Below, piece by piece: positions 9,622 to 18,092 of a stretch of DNA of 54,014 nucleotides. Both the position numbers and the translations under genes were made by a program. Numbering within the stretch: the first letter of the stretch is position 1; each line of letters starts with the position of its first letter. The notes under the pieces were generated by a model that was not told where the DNA came from, did not search any database, and saw only the letters and a program-made list of their open reading frames with translations. The DNA lies in NCBI GenBank assembly GCA_002726245.1, contig PBSM01000116.1, positions 1 to 54,014 on the forward strand, in the 5' to 3' direction. The stretch is from Planctomycetaceae bacterium (GTDB taxonomy: Bacteria > Planctomycetota > Planctomycetia > Pirellulales > Pirellulaceae).

Positions 9622-11940
9622 TCAACTCACTCCAATTTCTTCCTCAACCTCTGAGTTCTCTCGATCCTCGTGTTGACTTTCCGACCGTGCCGTGCCCGAT
9701 GACACCACACGCAACCGTCCTGTCGATAGCGGCTGTGACGGACGAACTTCGTTCGGTTTCGCGAGCCGTCGCAAGCTGATGCGGTTCGCAAACCACGGCT
9801 CGAACAACGCGACCGCCAACGCCAGGAACAAGAACACGTCCCACAACCGGATTCCGCGACGAGCCAAAACGGAGGCCTCTCCCACTCGCGCGGGATTATC
9901 GACATACGACACGAGCGCTCTTCCTGGCAGTAGCACATCTTGGATGCCTTGCTCAACACTCGCGTTCTCATCCGAAGCGGCTAGCACTTCGTCGAGGTAA
10001 GTCAAATCCGACTCGTACGATTCGAGATTCGCAACGAATATCTGTGCATCGTCCGGCGAGTTCGGAGCGTACATGGAGTACACGCCGGCTTGCCGTGTGT
10101 CGTCGAAGGCGAATGGAGCGGACGAGTCGCCGGTCGTGCCAACGTTGCCGATCGATCCATCCGGTTTCTTGACCAGCAACTGCGACATCCCCTCTGTTGC
10201 AGAGACCGGCACGGGAACCGAATCGCCGGTGTTGTAAAAGTTCTGTCGGCCCATCGGTTCCTGAGACAGATAACCAACGAGCCGATAAACCCACGGCAAG
10301 TAAGCCGGCCGCACCGGGAAGTTGGTCCAGTCACGGTCGCAAGTCGATGCGAAGACCATCACGTGCCCTTCGCCGAACGACCGTTCGCACAACAGCGGGG
10401 ACCCCGTGTTGGTGCGCATCAGCACTGCCGAGTCACCGGGCTCGAACTCCCAGACCGCTTTCATCGTCACGCTGCTCAGGTTGCCTGCCGTTCCGTCGTC
10501 AAACGCCGCGAGCACAACGTGGCTATCGTCTGTGTCAGCAATCCGCAGATCGCCGGTTTCCGCTGACGGATCACCCGCGATGTTGGTTAAGCGACCCGGC
10601 AGCAAGCCGCCGTGCATGCGATTCGTACCGGTCAGCGTTTGGTTGTAGAACGACGAGTTGATCTTGTCTCCCAGGAAGACCAGCAGGCTGCCGCCTTGAT
10701 CGACGAAGGTCTCCAGTTTCTCAACGGCCTGCGATGACAACGATTCGACGTTGGCCAGGATCACCACGCGCACATCCGTCAAGTCGCTGCCGGTGAACGA
10801 CCTGGGTAGCACCGTCGTGACGTCGATAGGACTGTTGCCGGAAGCGCTCGCTCCAAGCGCCGTCTTCAGAAAGAACACTTCATCCAACCGATGGACACTA
10901 GACGGAGCACCGTTCACCGCCAGAACCTTGACGCTGTCGAGCACCTCGAAGGCAAAGTAGCGACGGTTGTCGGTGTCGAGCGATTCGTCAGCGACTTGCA
11001 CGTAGCCGCTGTGCCAGCCACCTTCGTCGAACGTGTGGTAGAACGTCGGCGTTGCCCAACGGCCTCCCGCCAACGAATCGATTTGCTGCTGACCGACTTT
11101 CTTGTCGTCGATGAACAACTCGGCGTCGTCTTCCGCGACTGCATCGGATTGGTTGCGGATGTGCGGTTTGATGGAAAACGGAACGCCAACCATCGGCCGC
11201 GACGCAGCATATTGGACGGCAGTGACGGCGAGGTTGCGCGGCTCCTTCGGCCGGATGCTGACGAAGAAGAAGTTAACATCGGCCGAACCTTCCGTCTCGT
11301 CTTCAAGTAACTCCCAGCCTGAATCCTGTAGATCGCTCAGAACATAGACTTCGCGGCTAGAGGTCGATGCGCCGGACTGCGCCAGCTCCTCCGCGCGGAC
11401 AACAGCTCGCGACAAGTCCGTACCAAGAGTCTCCACCTTCGCCATATCGACCGCTTGTCGAACATCACCGAGTTCGGGTGTTGGCTCATCAAAAACGACT
11501 TCGGGGCCAGCATCGCGTCGTCCCGCGAAGACGATCGCGGCGTGATCGCCTTCTTGAAGACCATCGAGCACATCGGCGGCCGCTTGTTGGGCTCGTTCGA
11601 GCAGCGTTTCGTTGTCCTCGACGTAACCCATACTCGCCGAGTTATCGACAACCAGCACGACCGTTCGGCTTTGGCCACCGAGCAGAAACGACTGACCGCT
11701 GGGCTGAATTAGCGGTTGAGCCAACGCCATCGCAAACAGCGCACACAAAGCCATCCGCGCCGCGAGCAACCACAGTTCCTTAAGCCGACTCATGCGATAC
11801 GAACGCAGGAATTGAGCAGTCAAAAACCGCGTCGTCGAAAAGCGGATCTTCTTCGTGCGCCGCGAGCGACTGAGGTGAATGATCAACGGGATCGCGGCGG
11901 AGAGAAGTCCGACTAGGAAGATCGGGTTGAGAAATGTCAT
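9622..11940 (-). CDS. BatA-like membrane vWA protein, module 1
   Basis: 772 residues. The N-terminus (FLNPIFLVGLLSAAIPLIIH) is the membrane-anchoring domain found in BatA-type aerotolerance regulators, followed by a second membrane segment at about 58-75. A vWA domain starts at the intact metal site DNSAS (residue 99), with VLSDLQDSG closing it near 210. The middle is Ig-like. Residues about 380-560 look like an inactive GATase1-like fold (DVRVVILANVESLSSQAVEK, GGSLLVFLGDK). A third membrane segment lies near the C-terminus (RGIRLWDVFLFLALAVALF). No strong Shine-Dalgarno is seen at the ATG. Its upstream neighbour is DUF58-1, and this order (MoxR, DUF58, BatA) is the classical one. Confidence 0.88.
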   Translation of the reverse strand: MTFLNPIFLVGLLSAAIPLIIHLSRSRRTKKIRFSTTRFLTAQFLRSYRMSRLKELWLLAARMALCALFAMALAQPLIQPSGQSFLLGGQSRTVVLVVDNSASMGYVEDNETLLERAQQAAADVLDGLQEGDHAAIVFAGRRDAGPEVVFDEPTPELGDVRQAVDMAKVETLGTDLSRAVVRAEELAQSGASTSSREVYVLSDLQDSGWELLEDETEGSADVNFFFVSIRPKEPRNLAVTAVQYAASRPMVGVPFSIKPHIRNQSDAVAEDDAELFIDDKKVGQQQIDSLAGGRWATPTFYHTFDEGGWHSGYVQVADESLDTDNRRYFAFEVLDSVKVLAVNGAPSSVHRLDEVFFLKTALGASASGNSPIDVTTVLPRSFTGSDLTDVRVVILANVESLSSQAVEKLETFVDQGGSLLVFLGDKINSSFYNQTLTGTNRMHGGLLPGRLTNIAGDPSAETGDLRIADTDDSHVVLAAFDDGTAGNLSSVTMKAVWEFEPGDSAVLMRTNTGSPLLCERSFGEGHVMVFASTCDRDWTNFPVRPAYLPWVYRLVGYLSQEPMGRQNFYNTGDSVPVPVSATEGMSQLLVKKPDGSIGNVGTTGDSSAPFAFDDTRQAGVYSMYAPNSPDDAQIFVANLESYESDLTYLDEVLAASDENASVEQGIQDVLLPGRALVSYVDNPARVGEASVLARRGIRLWDVFLFLALAVALFEPWFANRISLRRLAKPNEVRPSQPLSTGRLRVVSSGTARSESQHEDRENSEVEEEIGVS

Positions 11941-11959
11941 GTGGTTGTGTCCGTTCAGT

Positions 11960-12039
11960 CGTTTAACCGCAAGCCGGAGGCGTGCGCTTCTTCCGACCGA
12001 CCATCGCGGAAGCGCACGCCTCCGGCTTGCGGTTAAACG
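11960..12039. repeat. Palindromic repeat R1, copy 2
   Basis: Nearly perfect inverted repeat with arms beginning GTTTAACCGCAAGCCGGAGG and the reverse complement at the other end. It fills the DUF58-1 to BatA-1 gap. The same junction in module 2 also carries an R1 copy (27304-27376). Confidence 0.9.
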
Positions 12040-12040
12040 A

Positions 12041-12952
12041 TCAAATCATCGTCATCTGTCTTTTCGCCAAGAACGCTCCAAGAAACGTATCAAAGCTGAT
12101 GTTTGTTTCTGTGAGAACATGATCTATCTGTGCTTCGTTACAGCCGCCGCGGACGTCTTCGAGGAAATTCGTGATCTCTTCGAGGTAGGCCGCGCGGAAG
12201 GCGCGCGGATCGCTGGTGATCTCGCGCCCTGTTTCCATGTCTTCGATGCGGCTGACGTCGTCAAAAGGAAAATTCAGTTCCGCCGGATCGAGCGTTTGAA
12301 AGACGATCACATCGTGCTTCTTGTGCCGAAAGTGCTTCAGACCGCTAACTAGCTCGCTCGCGTCGTCGAATAGATCCGAGATGATCACCACCAACGATTT
12401 TCGCTTGATTGTCTCGGCCAGTTGATGAAACGTGGCGCCAAGCTTCGTTTCTTTGCCGATAGTCGTTGCTTCGAGTTGTTCCATCAAGACGCGCAAATGT
12501 CCGGGTCCTTGGCGCGGCGGCACTTGGCTGCGGACTTGATCGTCGAAGGTGATCAAACCGACGGCATCATGCTGAAATGCGAGCAGGTACGAAAGGCTGG
12601 CCGCCAGGAATGAGCCGTATTCGAGCTTCGTGAGCGAGCTTTCGGACTTGTAGTCCATCGAGGCAGAGGTATCCAGCAGGATGTAGCATCGCATGCTGGT
12701 TTCTTCTTCGTACTGCTTGACGTACAGCTTGTCGCGACGCCCAAAGACTCGCCAGTCGATATGGCGAGGATCAACGCCCGGCGTGTATTCGCGATGCTCC
12801 GCGAACTCCACGGAGAACCCCTTATGCGGGCTCTTGTGCATCCCGGCGAAGAAGCCTTCGACGACCTGCCGAGCAGCCAGCGACAAGTTCTTCAACTTGT
12901 CAAGTGCTTGCGGATCGAGGTATTTGTAGTGGGGGCTGGGTGCGTTGGGCAT
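12041..12952 (-). CDS. DUF58 / vWA protein, module 1
   Basis: 303 residues, soluble, with no membrane segment. The DUF58 signature YTPGVDPRHIDWRVFGRRD lies at about residues 56-74. It is followed by a vWA-type metal site DTSAS (residue 94) and IISDLFDD near 190, so the metal motif is intact. In the family these proteins are partners of MoxR AAA+ ATPases. Here the MoxR1 gene is immediately upstream and BatA-1 downstream. The start ATG has no clear Shine-Dalgarno, and translation may depend on the upstream gene or on the structured gap. It is a paralogue of the protein at 27383-28273 (shared YLDP, VVEGF and GFSVE segments). Confidence 0.92.
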   Translation of the reverse strand: MPNAPSPHYKYLDPQALDKLKNLSLAARQVVEGFFAGMHKSPHKGFSVEFAEHREYTPGVDPRHIDWRVFGRRDKLYVKQYEEETSMRCYILLDTSASMDYKSESSLTKLEYGSFLAASLSYLLAFQHDAVGLITFDDQVRSQVPPRQGPGHLRVLMEQLEATTIGKETKLGATFHQLAETIKRKSLVVIISDLFDDASELVSGLKHFRHKKHDVIVFQTLDPAELNFPFDDVSRIEDMETGREITSDPRAFRAAYLEEITNFLEDVRGGCNEAQIDHVLTETNISFDTFLGAFLAKRQMTMI

Positions 12953-12990
12953 GTCAGGGAGCAGTTACTGCTAATGGATTGGAGGGGCCG

Positions 12991-13093
12991 TGGGAATGAC
13001 GAAGCACGGATGACGAAGATCGTGTGTCGTCAGCTTCATTCGGCATTCGGACTTCGGAGTTTTTTCGTCATTCCCACGGGTACTTCGTCATTC
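12991..13093. repeat. Palindromic repeat R3, copy 1
   Basis: AATGACGAAG direct repeats on the left face TTCGTCATTC repeats on the right, so the element can fold back on itself. A related element lies at 24820-24926. It fills the MoxR1 to DUF58-1 gap. Confidence 0.7.
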
Positions 13094-13110
13094 AGACCTC
13101 AACACCTGAG

Positions 13111-14160
13111 TCACGCATAGCTCTCCGCTTTAGGTTCCTCCACCACGTCAACCAACATCTCCACGATACGGTCGGGCGTAACGCTTTCGGCTTCGGCGTG
13201 GAAGTTGGCGATGATGCGGTGCCGCAACACCAGCGGAGCGACCGCGCGGACGTGATCGCAGGTGACGTTGTATTCGCCCTCGATCGCGGCTCTTGCCTTG
13301 GCACCGAGGACCAAGTATTGAACCGCCCGCGTGCCGGCTCCCCAGTTGACGTATTCTTTGGTGAAGCCGGGTGCGATGTCGTCGCCGGGCCGAGTCGATC
13401 GAGCCAGATCGACTGCGAAGCGGCCAACGTGGTCGCTGATTGGCAGCCGACGAACGATCTGCTGCAGCTCGCTGATCTCTTCGCCGGTCAGCACTTTCGA
13501 GACTTTGATATCGACATCGGTGGTCGTCGACTTCGCAATCTCCAACTCTTCCTCTGGCGTGGGATAGCCGATGCGGATGTCGAACATAAAGCGATCCAAC
13601 TGGGCCTCCGGCAGCGGATACGTGCCTTCTTGTTCGATCGGGTTCTGTGTTGCCAGGACGAAGAATGGCCGCGGCAAGTCGTACGTTTGCCCGCTGACGG
13701 TGACTTGCAACTCCTGCATCGCTTGCAGTAGAGCGGCTTGCGTCTTCGGTGGAGTGCGGTTGATTTCGTCAGCGAGCAAGATGTTGGCGAAAACCGGGCC
13801 TTTGACGAATTTGAACTGGCGACCGCCCGTTGATTTGTCTTCTTCAATGATCTCCGTGCCCGTGATGTCCGACGGCATCAAGTCGGGAGTGAACTGAATG
13901 CGGTTGAAGCCGAGGTCGATGGCTTCGGAGATCGTTCGCACCATCAACGTCTTCGCCAACCCAGGCACGCCGACCATGAGGCAATGGCCGCGCGAAAAGA
14001 TCGCAGTCAGTAAGTCGTCAACGATGTGTTCCTGGCCGATGATGACCTTGGCGATCTCCGACTTGAGTTTCTCGCGGCTCTCGCCGAGCTTCTTGATTGC
14101 GGCGAGGTCGCCTTCGGTTTCCGGGCCGGACTGCAAAAGAGGATTCTGACCTACCGACAT
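13111..14160 (-). CDS. MoxR-family AAA+ ATPase, module 1
   Basis: 349 residues. Walker A is GVPGLAKT (residues 64-71), the MoxR form of the P-loop. Walker B is ILLADEINR (127-135), followed by the family stretch TPPKTQAALLQAMQE and by NPIEQEGTYPLPEAQLDRF. Length and motifs are standard for an active ATPase. The start is well supported by GGGAGGTAAAC before the ATG. MoxR proteins act as chaperone-like remodelling ATPases with vWA partners, which are encoded immediately downstream here. The upstream 427-base gap with two repeat families separates it from the DUF4159 gene, so it could have its own promoter. None was found by eye. Confidence 0.95.
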   Translation of the reverse strand: MSVGQNPLLQSGPETEGDLAAIKKLGESREKLKSEIAKVIIGQEHIVDDLLTAIFSRGHCLMVGVPGLAKTLMVRTISEAIDLGFNRIQFTPDLMPSDITGTEIIEEDKSTGGRQFKFVKGPVFANILLADEINRTPPKTQAALLQAMQELQVTVSGQTYDLPRPFFVLATQNPIEQEGTYPLPEAQLDRFMFDIRIGYPTPEEELEIAKSTTTDVDIKVSKVLTGEEISELQQIVRRLPISDHVGRFAVDLARSTRPGDDIAPGFTKEYVNWGAGTRAVQYLVLGAKARAAIEGEYNVTCDHVRAVAPLVLRHRIIANFHAEAESVTPDRIVEMLVDVVEEPKAESYA

Positions 14161-14200
14161 GTTTACCTCCCAAGGTTGGTTGATTACTCAAAATACGAGC

Positions 14201-14405
14201 GAGGAAAGGGGACTGGCTCCGTGCGACAGAACGGTTGTGCTTTCAGACGAAACTTGCGGCACGGTGCCTGTCCCCTTTCCGAGCGGACCACACTCAAACG
14301 GATTGGTCCGTCGCGAGAAATGGGACAGGCACCAAAGCACGTTGGCCTGCTTTTCGATTCGAAGCGATATCAAGTGCTTTGGAGCCAGTCCCATTTTCAC
14401 GACTC
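14201..14405. repeat. Double inverted repeat R6
   Basis: Two adjacent stem structures. The outer-left pair is GGAAAGGGGACTGGCTCCGT with a matching GCACGGTGCCTGTCCCCTTT. The right pair is AAATGGGACAGGCACCAAAG with CTTTGGAGCCAGTCCCATTT. Both pairs share the GGGAC-GGC core, so the element looks built from one unit used twice. Confidence 0.8.
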
Positions 14406-14516
14406 GTTGTTTCAAAACAAACAGCCCAACGCGCCACCGCTCCGTCTGTGTGCAGTACAGCGTATTGGGCTGTTTCAACTTCTTAGCCCAGCAGTCCGTG
14501 CCGAGCTGTTGTCTTG

Positions 14517-14582
14517 CTGGAGTCCCGGCTTTAGCCGGTTGTCTGGCGCGAACGAACTAAACCCTAAAGGCGGGACTCCAAC
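14517..14582. repeat. Palindromic repeat R5, full copy
   Basis: Arms GGAGTCCCGGCTTTAGCCGG and AAAGGCGGGACTCCAAC, with a spacer of about 25 bases. Related copies are at 85-109 (one arm) and 41241-41310. Confidence 0.8.
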
Positions 14583-14587
14583 AGTTG

Positions 14588-16102
14588 TCAATTCTGTAAC
14601 GCGTACGTCACCAGATTCACGGCAAGTTGCCGGCACGATTCGGCGTCGAAGCCATTGCCGAACGGATCGCTAACCTGCTTCAGGTGCGTGATCATGTCGT
14701 TCTTGGAGTACACCAGGACGAGCCGATCCTTGACGGTGATGCCTTGCAGTTCAACAGACCGTGCGGCTCCCGATCGGCGATCGCGAACTTCGCCGATGTT
14801 GTAGAACGACTGATAGATCAGATGGTCTTCCTCGACCGCGGTCAGTTCTTGATCGGGGAACAACTCACCGATCAATTGCCGGACGTGTTGGTCGAACTCG
14901 CGGAAGCCGGAGCAATTGTTGATAAAAAGGAACCCGCCGGCGGCGATGTGCCGCTTGAGGGCCTCCTTCTCCTTGTCGGTGAATTTCGGATTGCGGAAGC
15001 CCGTCATGAACAGGAACGGATAGGCCGCAATATTCGGTTCGGCCGGATCGACGGACTTCAGGTCGAAGCCAACCGACAGACTCGATTCTTGCGACAGATG
15101 CCGCAGCCACTGATAGGTGCTGTTGGGGTCCGGGTTCCAGTCGCCCTGATGCCGGAGCTGCGCCAGTGTGAACGTCTGGCGAGCGCGCTTCGACGGCCCG
15201 GCGACTTGGCGAGTTACCGACTCGACGTCGCCGACTTCGCGGAGCGCCGCAACGTAGCTGACGATGTTCAGACCAAGCCGAATGGCATCGCCCGGGAGCA
15301 GCGCCTTGTCGCGCGGGGCGTTCGGAACGCGGGTCTTCGAAGACGGCGCGATGAACTCGTCCCAACCACACGACATATCGTGCGGAGAGAGAACGACTGC
15401 CGTCCGCGTGCCGATGTTCAGGCCGAGCAACTCGGGCGGGCCTTGCGTTTGGAAATCGAATCCCTGATCGACGTCGAAGTAATGGACGTTCGTGTAAGTG
15501 TGGTAGGCGCGATAGATCGGGTGATCGACTTGCAGCAGGTCAAAGGCGCGATCGGGGAACATCACTCGGATTTCGTTGCGGAAGGACTGCGTGAATTCCG
15601 GGCTGCCCAACGTCGCATCACCGAGCAACGTGCCTCCGTCCAGCACGTACTGCCGCAACGCTTCACGCTGTTCCACAGTAAACTCGAACGCTTCGTAACC
15701 GCTCATTTGTAGCATCGGCAGCTTAGACGGTTTGTTCTGCTTGTGGAGTGCAACGAGCTCCTTCAGATCGAGCACCTTCCAGCCGTACCACAGCCCCAAT
15801 TCGTAGCGAGCGTGACGCATCAAGTTATCGACGTCGCCGGGGTTGGGCATGTAGTCCTGGCTGTCGCCATAGATTAGCTTGGCCGTGAACAGCGGCGGCG
15901 AAGGTTCCGCTTTTGGTTCGCTACGCCGCAACGGAGTCACCGGCAACGGCAGCGGCGGGAAACCTTCGGCCGAAGTCTGGCGTTGCGGATTCTTGCGAGG
16001 TGGCGGGCCAATCGTGCCGACTTTACGTTGGGCGAATGACGAAGCAACGAATCCAAACGCGATCAGCGCGACAAGCAACGTGCAGCGTAACGGGCGGAAC
16101 AT
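14588..16102 (-). CDS. Secreted protein with two DUF4159 domains
   Basis: 504 residues from the ATG at 16102, chosen because GGAGG sits 8 bases upstream and a signal peptide follows (LLVALIAFGFVASSFAQ). Two DUF4159-type domains stand in tandem. The first is at about 55-290 (ARYELGLWYGWKVLDLKELV, YVLDGGTLLGDATLGS) and the second at about 330-504 (HIAAGGFLFINNCSGFREFD). DUF4159 adopts a GATase1-like fold, and each half has the glycine turn before an alpha/beta core without an obvious catalytic Cys-His pair. It ends the module-2 gene series and begins 4 bases from the stop of the preceding small secreted protein, so the two are likely co-translated. Its role is inferred to be a periplasmic sensor or structural component. 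Confidence 0.88.
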   Translation of the reverse strand: MFRPLRCTLLVALIAFGFVASSFAQRKVGTIGPPPRKNPQRQTSAEGFPPLPLPVTPLRRSEPKAEPSPPLFTAKLIYGDSQDYMPNPGDVDNLMRHARYELGLWYGWKVLDLKELVALHKQNKPSKLPMLQMSGYEAFEFTVEQREALRQYVLDGGTLLGDATLGSPEFTQSFRNEIRVMFPDRAFDLLQVDHPIYRAYHTYTNVHYFDVDQGFDFQTQGPPELLGLNIGTRTAVVLSPHDMSCGWDEFIAPSSKTRVPNAPRDKALLPGDAIRLGLNIVSYVAALREVGDVESVTRQVAGPSKRARQTFTLAQLRHQGDWNPDPNSTYQWLRHLSQESSLSVGFDLKSVDPAEPNIAAYPFLFMTGFRNPKFTDKEKEALKRHIAAGGFLFINNCSGFREFDQHVRQLIGELFPDQELTAVEEDHLIYQSFYNIGEVRDRRSGAARSVELQGITVKDRLVLVYSKNDMITHLKQVSDPFGNGFDAESCRQLAVNLVTYALQN

Positions 16103-16106
16103 GAGA

Positions 16107-16979
16107 TCACCCTCCGTTTGAAAATAGGTTGGAGCTACTGAAAGCCTTGTTCTTTCGATCCGTCTTGGGCTCCGGTTTCGCAGCCCGGAAGTGAATCCCT
16201 CGTTTTGCAATCGGCGGTTTAATCACGCCGAGGTCGATCGTGGTTTGTTCCCTGGTCAGCTCGATGCCGCCAAGAGTCTGATCAAAGGTGTGGGACTTAG
16301 CTGCGTATGCTGATGATTGTATGCGTTCGCGATACAAGATGATAGCTAACTCTTCCTGAACCTTGACCCACGTCTCCTCCGGCCGCTCGAAATGCCATAA
16401 CTCAGCTCGCCAAATCACTTCGCCCGGCTTCGAGCCAAAGAAAGGCCGCGTCCGCAGTTTGTTCAAAAGAACAGCGGCGTGCTGGATGTTGCCTTGGATC
16501 GTTCTGATTTCGACAACGTCCTCGAACTTGTTCATCCGCTTCGCCTTTTCGCGGATGGTTTCGATGTCTTCTTCCGAGAGCGGCTGTTCCTCGACGTAGT
16601 CCGAACGGGGCACTTTGAGGTTGATACCTTCGAGTCGAGCCCCAGCGAAGTCGATGATCAGGTCGTAAGCAGCGCCGAGAGGCAAGCCCGTGATTTCGAA
16701 CTTGCCCTTCGCAGCACCGAGCTTGCCTGGCAGTCGCTTGCCGTCGGAGCGATTCATTGCCGCGACGGATGTTGCTTCTCCGGCTGAGGCATCGAGCTTG
16801 CCGGTGATCGAACCTGTCTTGTCGGCACCATGAGCGTGTAAAGACGAAATGAGCACGAGCAGAAGGCTGAAGAGAGTGGCCCCAACGAATTGAGTTGACA
16901 ACGCATGTGTTCTGTCCGCGCAGCGATTCGTTGTCGCCTTTATTCGTTGGGGGACTCTTTCCGCCTCTCGATTCAACAT
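16107..16979 (-). CDS. Secreted protein with carboxypeptidase-regulatory-like domain
   Basis: 290 residues from the ATG at 16979 (MLNREAE); the frame stays open upstream into the preceding gene. The leader is long: a basic, repeat-encoded stretch comes before the hydrophobic core (LFSLLLVLISSLHAHGA). Residues about 55-125 (GSITGKLDASAGEATSVAAM, GKFEITGLPLGAAYDLIID) resemble the small beta-sandwich seen in carboxypeptidase regulatory domains. The rest is charged and helical with no known motif. The R2 palindrome (16879-16953) supplies codons of the leader, read in a different frame from the copy at 1.65 kb. It lies between the squalene-cyclase-fold gene, 4 bases away, and the DUF4159 gene. Confidence 0.7.
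   Translation of the reverse strand: MLNREAERVPQRIKATTNRCADRTHALSTQFVGATLFSLLLVLISSLHAHGADKTGSITGKLDASAGEATSVAAMNRSDGKRLPGKLGAAKGKFEITGLPLGAAYDLIIDFAGARLEGINLKVPRSDYVEEQPLSEEDIETIREKAKRMNKFEDVVEIRTIQGNIQHAAVLLNKLRTRPFFGSKPGEVIWRAELWHFERPEETWVKVQEELAIILYRERIQSSAYAAKSHTFDQTLGGIELTREQTTIDLGVIKPPIAKRGIHFRAAKPEPKTDRKNKAFSSSNLFSNGG
16879..16953. repeat. Palindromic repeat R2, copy 2
   Basis: Arms CCCAACGAATTGAGTTGACA and TGTCGCCTTTATTCGTTGGG, with the same spacer size as copy 1. It lies within the 5' codons of the gene at 16107-16979. Confidence 0.8.
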
Positions 16980-16983
16980 CCTG

Positions 16984-18078
16984 TTACCTTTGATACGCCG
17001 GCAAGAAGTGCATGTAGACTTCAAGCACGAGCGACGCCATCGCGGTCCAATAAACATTGTTGACACCGACGACATTCGCGCCCTCCGATCCACCAGGGAG
17101 GTCCCAACTGCCATTGACGTTTTGTTTCTCTAGAAACAACTCGCGGACGCGCGGATGCCACGCCGCCCAGTACTTGCCACCCGCCTGATACTTGGCTTGG
17201 ATCGTGTAGTAATGGAAGTAATAGTAATACGAAATCCCGCCGCCGTTGCCCCATTCCACCGGCAGTGTCGCGAGATAGTCGAGAGCTTTCGTGACAGTCT
17301 CGTCTTTGTGATGGCTGAGCAGTTGCAGCGACAGTGTGCCCGCTGCTGTTGTTGGAGGCTTGCGGCCAGGCCCCTGATAGCCGTATCCGCCTTTGGGGTC
17401 AGCACAGGATTTGACGTAAGCAACGGCCTTGTTAATTACTTCGGCCGGAACTGGGATCTCGGCGTTGTTGGCGGCGCGAAGAGCCACGATCTGCATGACC
17501 GTAACGCTTAAGTCCTCGTCCGCCTTCTTAGGCTGATAGCGCCAGCCGCCTTTGTCCGACTGACAACGAACGAGCAAGTCAACGGCTTTGCGCAAAGCTT
17601 CTTCCAGCTTCGGATCGGGATCCATACCGTACATTTCCGCCATCGCCAACGTGGTGAGACCTTGCTGATACATAGGTCCCGATCCAGCCGCACGTTGCGG
17701 CACGAAGACACCGTTCGCGTCCTGCGTTCGCAGAATGAAGTTCTTTCCTTTTTCGAGCACGTCGCGATACGGACCTCGACCGGGAACGTGGCCGCGGCCC
17801 ATGAAGGCTAACAGCGCGAGTGCGTTTGGTGCATTGTTGCCATCCCACGCGCCGTCCGGACGCTGTACCGAGGCTAGGTATTCCAAAGCACGATCGACGG
17901 AGACAGTTACCCGTTCGACGACACGTGTTTCGGTCAGGATCTCAGCCGAGTCTGACTTCGCGACTTCTTGTGCATGTGTTACCGGCGCGAAAGCGGGACC
18001 GCATGGAGCCGTCAGCAACGACAGCAGCAAAAAGAATGTGACGATCCGCGAGAACGTTGTTCGTGTTTTCCGTTTCAT
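16984..18078 (-). CDS. Secreted squalene-cyclase-fold (prenyltransferase-like) repeat protein
   Basis: 364 residues with a signal peptide (FFLLLSLLTAPCGPAFA). The mature part shows alpha/alpha-toroid repeats with QW-like motifs: QRPDGAWDG, QDANGVF, QSDKGGWRYQ, DPKGGYGY, QNVNGSWDLP. The DXDD acid of squalene-hopene cyclases is absent, so cyclase activity is not expected. A run of aromatic residues (ISYYYYFHYYTIQ) near residue 280 lines the inner helices. The secreted toroid suggests protein binding, as in complement-type toroids. It follows the vWA/GATase-like 2 gene by 14 bases and precedes the small secreted gene by 4 bases, clearly one transcript. An AGGTAAA site precedes the ATG. Confidence 0.85.
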   Translation of the reverse strand: MKRKTRTTFSRIVTFFLLLSLLTAPCGPAFAPVTHAQEVAKSDSAEILTETRVVERVTVSVDRALEYLASVQRPDGAWDGNNAPNALALLAFMGRGHVPGRGPYRDVLEKGKNFILRTQDANGVFVPQRAAGSGPMYQQGLTTLAMAEMYGMDPDPKLEEALRKAVDLLVRCQSDKGGWRYQPKKADEDLSVTVMQIVALRAANNAEIPVPAEVINKAVAYVKSCADPKGGYGYQGPGRKPPTTAAGTLSLQLLSHHKDETVTKALDYLATLPVEWGNGGGISYYYYFHYYTIQAKYQAGGKYWAAWHPRVRELFLEKQNVNGSWDLPGGSEGANVVGVNNVYWTAMASLVLEVYMHFLPAYQR

Positions 18079-18092
18079 CGGTATTTACCTGT

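Larger units (their letters stand above)
14161..14587. other. Repeat-filled gap between DUF4159 and MoxR1 genes
   Basis: No gene is supported here. The gap holds a double nested inverted repeat (R6) and a full R5 palindrome, described separately. The small open frames in it are translations of the repeats. Confidence 0.7.

Noticed and set aside
14627..15712. Long plus-strand frame (361 codons) opposite the DUF4159 gene
   Set aside because: It is a shadow of the opposite gene caused by codon bias: Arg-rich, no ribosome site, no family motif.
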